In this document: positions 60,001 through 64,000 of the stretch, in pieces
Numbering within the stretch: the first letter of the stretch is position 1
How the letters are laid out: each line of letters starts with the position of its first letter
Source: Lachancea kluyveri NRRL Y-12651
Taxonomy: Eukaryota; Ascomycota; Saccharomycetes; Saccharomycetales; Saccharomycetaceae
DNA length: 64,000 bases
Direction of reading: 5' to 3'
Assembly: GCA_000149225.2 (NCBI GenBank)
Contig: CM000694.1
Coordinates: 310,001-374,000 of the forward strand
Notes under the pieces: generated by a model
Told to the model about the DNA's origin: nothing
Database searches by the model: none
The model's input: only the letters and a program-made list of their open reading frames with translations
Translations under genes and position numbers: made by a program

Positions 60001-60762
60001 ATTCATGTTTCCTGACGGTGTGGATTGGTATTCTAAGAAAGGATTAGATGTAACATCATACTTTTGAGGAATTGTTCTACCGCTAGCTGTTTTTTGTTGC
60101 AGTGAGGATGCAAAATTTTTAAATGTCGACGAATTCAAAGACATTGATCGTGAGCCCAGGTTGCTAGGATGTTGTTGTCGTTGTTGTTCGTGAAGGTCTC
60201 TAGAATTAGGCCGTGAAAACAGTCCAAAACCCTGTAAAGGTGATTTCTTAGAAGTTGGAGTTGTTGAAGACTGTGATTTATTAACGCCTTTCGGGATGCT
60301 AGACATTGTCAGTGGTGCCAAAGTTGGTTTAGGTTGTGGTGAAGATTCGCATTTGATCCATTGAGATGGTAAGACAGATGTACTCTGTGGTGGTGGCATA
60401 GGTCTTGTGCGAGCATGTTCTTTCACGGGAGACTGGTTCAACTGTTTACTGGGGCTGGTTCTTGGGGATACTGTTGTATCTTCCATACTGGACAAGCTTG
60501 TTGTATCTGAAATTTTTCTCATGTGAGTTTTGTTCGATAGAATGTAGTCAGTATCACTAGATAAGATATCTTCTTGTATATCATCATGAATTACGTCGTT
60601 CAAACACTCTATATCTTCGATTCTGTTTGGAAGAGTAGACTCACTGGTGCTGGGGGCCGTGCTGCTACTTGAGCTTAGAGGTCTCTCGACGCCAAAAATC
60701 TCAGAGTATATCCTTCTCCTACTGCTCTCATTGGAAACCAAACCCTGTGTTCGATTAGACAT
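57001..60762 (-). CDS. ROM2: Rho1 guanine nucleotide exchange factor Rom2
   Basis: Activates Rho1 in the cell wall integrity pathway at the plasma membrane. The first ~310 residues are Ser/Thr/Asn-rich and probably disordered. A DEP domain follows at about 325-405 (KKDGLLYRDAFTGQQAVDVICSII). The DH/RhoGEF domain is at about 570-760 (RQEAIYEVYITEKTFVKNLEIIRDTF, SQGVSRPGRYILLVREIMK). A PH domain follows at about 790-925, and a C-terminal CNH domain at about 940-1235 (ISDRFFDYSNKVNSVASCDGGRKLLIATNLGLYV). The 1,253 residues compare with 1,356 in S. cerevisiae Rom2. Position YLR371W supports ROM2; S. cerevisiae Rom1 is its duplicate, so this gene is the single ancestor-type. Confidence 0.95.
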   Translation of the reverse strand: MSNRTQGLVSNESSRRRIYSEIFGVERPLSSSSSTAPSTSESTLPNRIEDIECLNDVIHDDIQEDILSSDTDYILSNKTHMRKISDTTSLSSMEDTTVSPRTSPSKQLNQSPVKEHARTRPMPPPQSTSVLPSQWIKCESSPQPKPTLAPLTMSSIPKGVNKSQSSTTPTSKKSPLQGFGLFSRPNSRDLHEQQRQQHPSNLGSRSMSLNSSTFKNFASSLQQKTASGRTIPQKYDVTSNPFLEYQSTPSGNMNNNSNNNTSVGLGLRSRNSSASLNSNNGATTRRVASSSSLHHFHSHRHSSTSLHSKPLLGTSMKRPQVYPAMLSRVATRFKKSMVLGEHKKDGLLYRDAFTGQQAVDVICSIIRTSDRNLALLLGRALDAQKLFHDVVYEHRLRDSPKEVYEFTGNSRVIGTGTTGMIPASSHQDPLMMMSSSTTLNQQHFNATLATLPSSTTISSDDGSSTAIPPATTRHIDPATVHNVNGVFTLLAECYSPTCTRDRLCYSISCPRRLEQQARLNLKPNGGLKRNISMAIDDDEEEKPSWTSSVPEEIWSSLSKKDIKRQEAIYEVYITEKTFVKNLEIIRDTFMKTLAETNIIPADIRKNFIKHVFAHVNDIYSVNRRFLDALSDRQKSSPIVDSIGDILLRFIPFFEPFVTYVASRPYAKYLIETQRSVNPYFARFDEDLMNSPLRHGIDSFLSQGVSRPGRYILLVREIMKSSDPDKNKRDLENLTRAFDALRDFMRRIDKASGAAQDRHDVKLLKQKILFKNEYVNLGLNDEKRKIKHEGVLSRKELTKSDSSVVGDIQFYLLDNMLLFLKSKPVNKWQQHKVFQRPIPLPLLFACPGEDMPLLKKCMDNRPDCSGMVLTPEYNLTNTKNAITFLYYGAKQRYQVTLYAAQYAALQTLLEKIKQEQNRLVTSNDIFNITKISDRFFDYSNKVNSVASCDGGRKLLIATNLGLYVSNIKRQQSTDSNKATTFFTTPVKIVNRNNVTQVAVLEEFQSILLLVDKKLYSCPMALLQQEEAGGQYFKKHAKEMVNHVNFFAEGDCNGKRLVVTAHSSSHSIKFFEHEHPMLMEGKKNLKRKIIEVSFDSEPVSISFLKANLCIGCKKGFQIVSVSQKAHEPLLDPADTSLEFALKDMLKPMAIYRVGNMFLLCYSEFAFFVNNQGWRKKESHIVHWEGEPQKFAIWYPYILAFDSNFIEIRKVDTGELVRCVLGEKIRLLQTSSQEILYAYEDARGYDTVASLDFWGK

Positions 60763-61132
60763 CGCTTTTTGTTCGATTTCTGTGTGCCCTTGTGGCTCCG
60801 GGTCTAGGGTGGCAAGTTAGACGATGCATTCAACTTCAAAGGCTTTTTCTCAACACTTAAAAAACCATGCGAATGTGACTACACATACAAAAAAAACTCG
60901 TTTGGACCAAGAAAACCAGTATCTACTACAAAGCTCCAATCATACTATAACCTCCCTTTTACAGCTATATTTCCATATTAATACCATTGAACAGCTGTGC
61001 CATAGCTTGAATATATCGCTATGTACGGAAGTAATTACTCTTCGTTCTGAGTTGAAAAGGGGCAGGCACTACTTTTAAAGTCCATCATAAATATCATTAA
61101 ATAAAAGACTTCAGAAACTCGTTTCTGCTAAA
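60763..61132. promoter_or_regulatory. Divergent promoter region ROM2/ARC18
   Basis: 370 bases. An 84-codon frame at 60824-61078 covers most of it but has no family resemblance and is not called. Confidence 0.45.
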
Positions 61133-61737
61133 ATGCCTGTATGTTTGCTACACTCACCAATTTGAGACACTGTCCTTACACTATACTAACGGCATTACGC
61201 TTGTTTTTTTAGGCCTATCATTCTACTTTTCCAGTTGATCCCCAACAGGATCGTATGGTCGGTAACTTTGTTTTACTGCCCCTAAACACCAAGTTTAGAG
61301 GACCTGCTTATCAGGCCAATTCTGATTACGATATTGTTGACGAATGTCTCGACTTATTTCGTGCCAATTCCTTTTTTAAAAACTTCGAAATCAAATCACC
61401 AGCAGATCGAGTATTAATTTATGGCATCCTGTTCATCAACGAATGTCTTTCTCATTTGAAGTCAACAACAACATACAATGAGGCAGTCAAATCCTTAACG
61501 AATGTTGCACTAGATAACTTTGCCATTCCGGGAACCCCTGGATTTCCACTAAACACAGTTTACTCGATCCCACTGCAGGACCATAGTCAGATGGAATTGT
61601 TGAAGAGCTATTTCCAGCAGTTTCGCCAAGAGTTGGCTGCAAGATTATTGGAAAGAGTTTACAAAGATGATAAGCAAATTCCAAGCAAATTCTGGCTGGC
61701 ATTTACTAGAAGAAGGTTTATGAACAAATCGCTATAG
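61133..61737 (+). CDS. ARC18: Arp2/3 complex subunit Arc18 (ARPC3), with a 5' intron
   Basis: ARPC3 subunit of the Arp2/3 complex, which nucleates branched actin at cortical patches. The gene is spliced: exon 1 is only ATG CCT (61133-61138), the intron is 61139-61212 and exon 2 is 61213-61737. The product of 176 residues begins MPAYHSTFPVDPQQDRMVGN, matching S. cerevisiae MPAYHSTFPVDPNTDRMVGN (178 residues). Without the intron the frame would begin only at Met 61255 and miss the conserved start. The rest is highly conserved (RGPAYQANSDYDIVDECLDLFRANSFFKNFEIKSPADR, FWLAFTRRRFMNKSL). Corresponds to YLR370C. Confidence 0.95.
61139..61212 (+). other. ARC18 spliceosomal intron
   Basis: A 74-base intron with consensus GTATGT (61139-61144), TACTAAC branch site (61184-61190), a T-rich tract, and AG at 61211-61212. 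It follows directly after the second codon. I am not aware of an intron in S. cerevisiae ARC18. Confidence 0.93.
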
Positions 61738-61863
61738 ATTAGAACGCTTCTTCTTTATTGTCTACAGTTTTGTATATGAAGAGAGGGCATGGTTGTTTAC
61801 AACAAGTCTACTGTGTTGTTTAAAAAATTAAAAAAAAATAATAATTTACATGTCTAGACAAAC

Positions 61864-63807
61864 TTATTTTTTCATCTCAGCTTGCTTTTTTGAAGCACTT
61901 TGGAACAATTTTAGAGCCATGTTCTGCACTGCATCGGTTTCCCTCTTTACTTGATTGAAATCTAAGCTCAAGTCGGAGTCGTTTTCCTTAAAATGATTTA
62001 TTTTTGCTCTTGTCTCTTTTAGCTTTTCTAAAACTAGCGGATAGGATTCGTCGAGGCGTATGATATCCTTAAATTTTTCAAAGGCATTCTCGGTATCGCT
62101 GATCATAATGTCTGCCTTAGTAATCAATTCCACTCTTTGCCTGATCAAGTTATCTTTGTTTTTATTGGCGTTTGCTTCTTCAATCATTCTGTTAATCTCT
62201 TCCTCTGTTAGCCCAGAATTGGCAATCACTGTTATAGACATCTCTTTACCACTGCTCTTCTCAGCAGCAGACACATTAATTATGCCATCGGCATCAATAT
62301 CAAACGTTACATGGATCTGAGGAGTACCCTTGGGCATCGGTGGGATCCCTGCTAGTTTCAAATCACCTATCAATTTGTTGTCTCTAACCAAGCCCCTTTC
62401 GCCCTGGTAAACCCTAATGTCCACGCCAGTCTGACCATCAACACCTGTACTAAATATTTCGGTTTTTTTTACCGGAACTGTGGTATTGCGTGGAATTAAC
62501 GGGGAAAAGACGCCTCCATAAGTCTCAATACCTAAGGTCAATGGCGTCACATCTAACAACAATACATTTTTAATTTCACCAGAAAGGACACCACCCTGTA
62601 TCGCTGCACCTAGCGCAACCGTTTCATCTGGGTTGACACCAGTGTTTGGCTCTTTGTTGAATATGTTACGAACAACGGTTCGGATTTTAGGCATGCGGGT
62701 CATCCCGCCAACGAGTATGACTTCATCAACCTGTGCCGGATCTATTTCTGCATCTTTTAAAGCCTTTTTGACCGGAGGTATTGTTTTTTCAATTAATGGC
62801 ATGGTCATTTCATCCAATTCGGTTTCTTTTAGTGTCAAATTGACATGCTTATTGTGGTAAATGAAAGGTATATCAATAGTAGTTTGTTTGACGTGTGATA
62901 ATGTAATTTTAGCCTTTTCTGCAGCCTCTCTTATTCTTTGCATAACTTCTCTATTGCCTGTAATTTCATTTTTCGTGATATCTGGGTTTTTTTTAATGAA
63001 ATTTTGTACAATATGGTTTACAACAACGCTGTCAAAATCTTCACCACCCAAATGTGTATTACCATTAGTAGCCCTAACTTCAAACACGCCATCTTCAATA
63101 TCTAATATAGAAATGTCAAAAGTACCACCGCCGAGATCGTAAACAGCAACAATTCCTGAGTTTTCCTTTGCGTTCAATCCAAAACTCAATGCAGCAGCGG
63201 TTGGTTCGTTAACAACTCTCAAAACCTTTAATCCCGCCATTCTTCCAGCATCTTTAGTCGCTTGTCTCTGGGAATCATTGAAATATGCAGGAACCGTAAT
63301 TACTGCTTTATCAATAGGTTCTTCAAGATAGTCAGCAGCAGTTTCTTTTAAATAATTCAAAATAAAAGAACCTATTTCGCTGGGAGATTTGATATCACCG
63401 GTTGATGTTTTTAAGTAGGCTTGTCCATTGATAGACGATTCCACAATACTGAACGGACTATGATTCAAGTCTTTCTGGATTTCCTCATCTTTAAAAGAAC
63501 GACCAATCAATCGTTTTGTTGCATAGAATGTGTTCTCTGGATTAATCAGAGACTGCCTCTTTGCTGCTGCACCCACTAATACCTTACCCTGTTTATTGAA
63601 AGCCACTACGGAAGGTGTAGTACGCTGACCCTCATCATTTTCAATTATTGCAGCAGCGGATACTTTGTCAGTAGAATTTGAGTCCCTAATATAAGCTACT
63701 GCGCTATTTGTTGTACCCAAGTCTATCCCAATTACCTTAGAACTTGCCAAGCGTTTGAATAGTGTACTTTTAGATGCACCGACATGGCGCCGAGAACTTC
63801 TTAACAT
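61864..63807 (-). CDS. SSQ1: Mitochondrial Hsp70 for Fe-S cluster biogenesis, Ssq1
   Basis: A specialised Hsp70 that, with Jac1, releases Fe-S clusters from the Isu scaffold in the matrix. A basic, Ser-rich presequence (MLRSSRRHVGASKSTLFKRLASS) precedes the ATPase domain (VIGIDLGTTNSAVAYI from about residue 25; AVYDLGGGTFDISILD; VILVGGMTRMPKIR). The peptide-binding domain lies at about 410-540 (LLDVTPLTLGIETYGG). The lid is short, which suits Ssq1 better than Ssc1. Length 647 versus 657. Corresponds to YLR369W. It is convergent with ARC18, 126 bases apart. Confidence 0.93.
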   Translation of the reverse strand: MLRSSRRHVGASKSTLFKRLASSKVIGIDLGTTNSAVAYIRDSNSTDKVSAAAIIENDEGQRTTPSVVAFNKQGKVLVGAAAKRQSLINPENTFYATKRLIGRSFKDEEIQKDLNHSPFSIVESSINGQAYLKTSTGDIKSPSEIGSFILNYLKETAADYLEEPIDKAVITVPAYFNDSQRQATKDAGRMAGLKVLRVVNEPTAAALSFGLNAKENSGIVAVYDLGGGTFDISILDIEDGVFEVRATNGNTHLGGEDFDSVVVNHIVQNFIKKNPDITKNEITGNREVMQRIREAAEKAKITLSHVKQTTIDIPFIYHNKHVNLTLKETELDEMTMPLIEKTIPPVKKALKDAEIDPAQVDEVILVGGMTRMPKIRTVVRNIFNKEPNTGVNPDETVALGAAIQGGVLSGEIKNVLLLDVTPLTLGIETYGGVFSPLIPRNTTVPVKKTEIFSTGVDGQTGVDIRVYQGERGLVRDNKLIGDLKLAGIPPMPKGTPQIHVTFDIDADGIINVSAAEKSSGKEMSITVIANSGLTEEEINRMIEEANANKNKDNLIRQRVELITKADIMISDTENAFEKFKDIIRLDESYPLVLEKLKETRAKINHFKENDSDLSLDFNQVKRETDAVQNMALKLFQSASKKQAEMKK

Positions 63808-64000
63808 TTTCAGTTGCAGAACTGTGTTGGATTTAATGATACCAAATCAGTTTTTATACTATTTGAAAGGTAAGGAGCCGAGCTGGTAACTCCCAATCAC
63901 AGTTATGCTAGTCACGTATTTAGTGATTTATAATAGAAGGTATATTTTTTTATCAAGAAATTGTTCTTATATATATACCGATGAAGAAGGCAAAAACTTA
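63808..64000. promoter_or_regulatory. SSQ1 upstream region to window end
   Basis: 193 bases, AT-rich, with a TATATATA stretch near 63970. The next gene lies beyond the window. Confidence 0.4.

Noticed and set aside
60824-61078. 84-codon frame in the ROM2/ARC18 promoter
   Set aside because: No recognisable domain; it occupies the divergent promoter and S. cerevisiae has no gene there that I know of.

Overview
The window is 64 kb of nuclear chromosome from a budding yeast of the Saccharomycetaceae. Nearly every gene has a full-length counterpart in Saccharomyces cerevisiae. Coding density is about 70%, introns are rare and carry TACTAAC branch points, and the non-coding DNA is AT-rich. Gene order shows that this is a lineage that did not pass through the whole-genome duplication. 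Genes that lie on two separate S. cerevisiae tracks, YDL058W-YDL048C and YLR383W-YLR369W, are interleaved here in one series, as expected for the ancestral order. With the delta-12-type desaturase, the cytosolic ENGase and the Ty1-like LTRs, this points to Lachancea, Torulaspora or Zygosaccharomyces. Lachancea kluyveri is my weak favourite; the species is inferred and not proven.

Layout. Bases 1-21380 hold USO1 (cut by the left edge), SMC6, NAM2, CTF3, CSR1, a YDL057W homologue carrying an extra C-terminal tyrosine-phosphatase domain, MBP1 and PSA1. Bases 21381-32848 are an accessory block that breaks the series. It contains two divergent FUI1-type nucleoside permeases, three LTRs nested inside one another, an intron-containing tRNA-Lys(UUU), a GH85 endo-beta-N-acetylglucosaminidase and a bacterial-type IS607 serine-recombinase gene. 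Bases 32849-44557 return to the series with SEC61 (in the opposite relative orientation to S. cerevisiae), MCH1, PBP4, FBP1, SLC1, PSY3, LHP1 and KNH1. An oleate desaturase gene of the FAD2/FAD3 family follows, then an STP3/STP4-type zinc-finger gene. After a gene-poor stretch of about 3.7 kb come VID22, ELO3, ROM2, ARC18 and SSQ1.

Most genes are housekeeping genes: secretion (USO1, SEC61, PSA1, KNH1), lipid synthesis (SLC1, ELO3, FAD2-like, CSR1), genome maintenance (SMC6, CTF3, PSY3, MBP1, VID22), mitochondria (NAM2, SSQ1) and the cell wall/actin cortex (ROM2, ARC18). They share conserved order and not a common pathway. Two genes, PSY3 and ARC18, have short 5'-proximal introns visible from splice and branch signals; the spliced N-termini match the S. 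cerevisiae proteins. The best candidates for unusual biology are the IS607-type gene, the hydrolase-phosphatase fusion and the nested LTRs.
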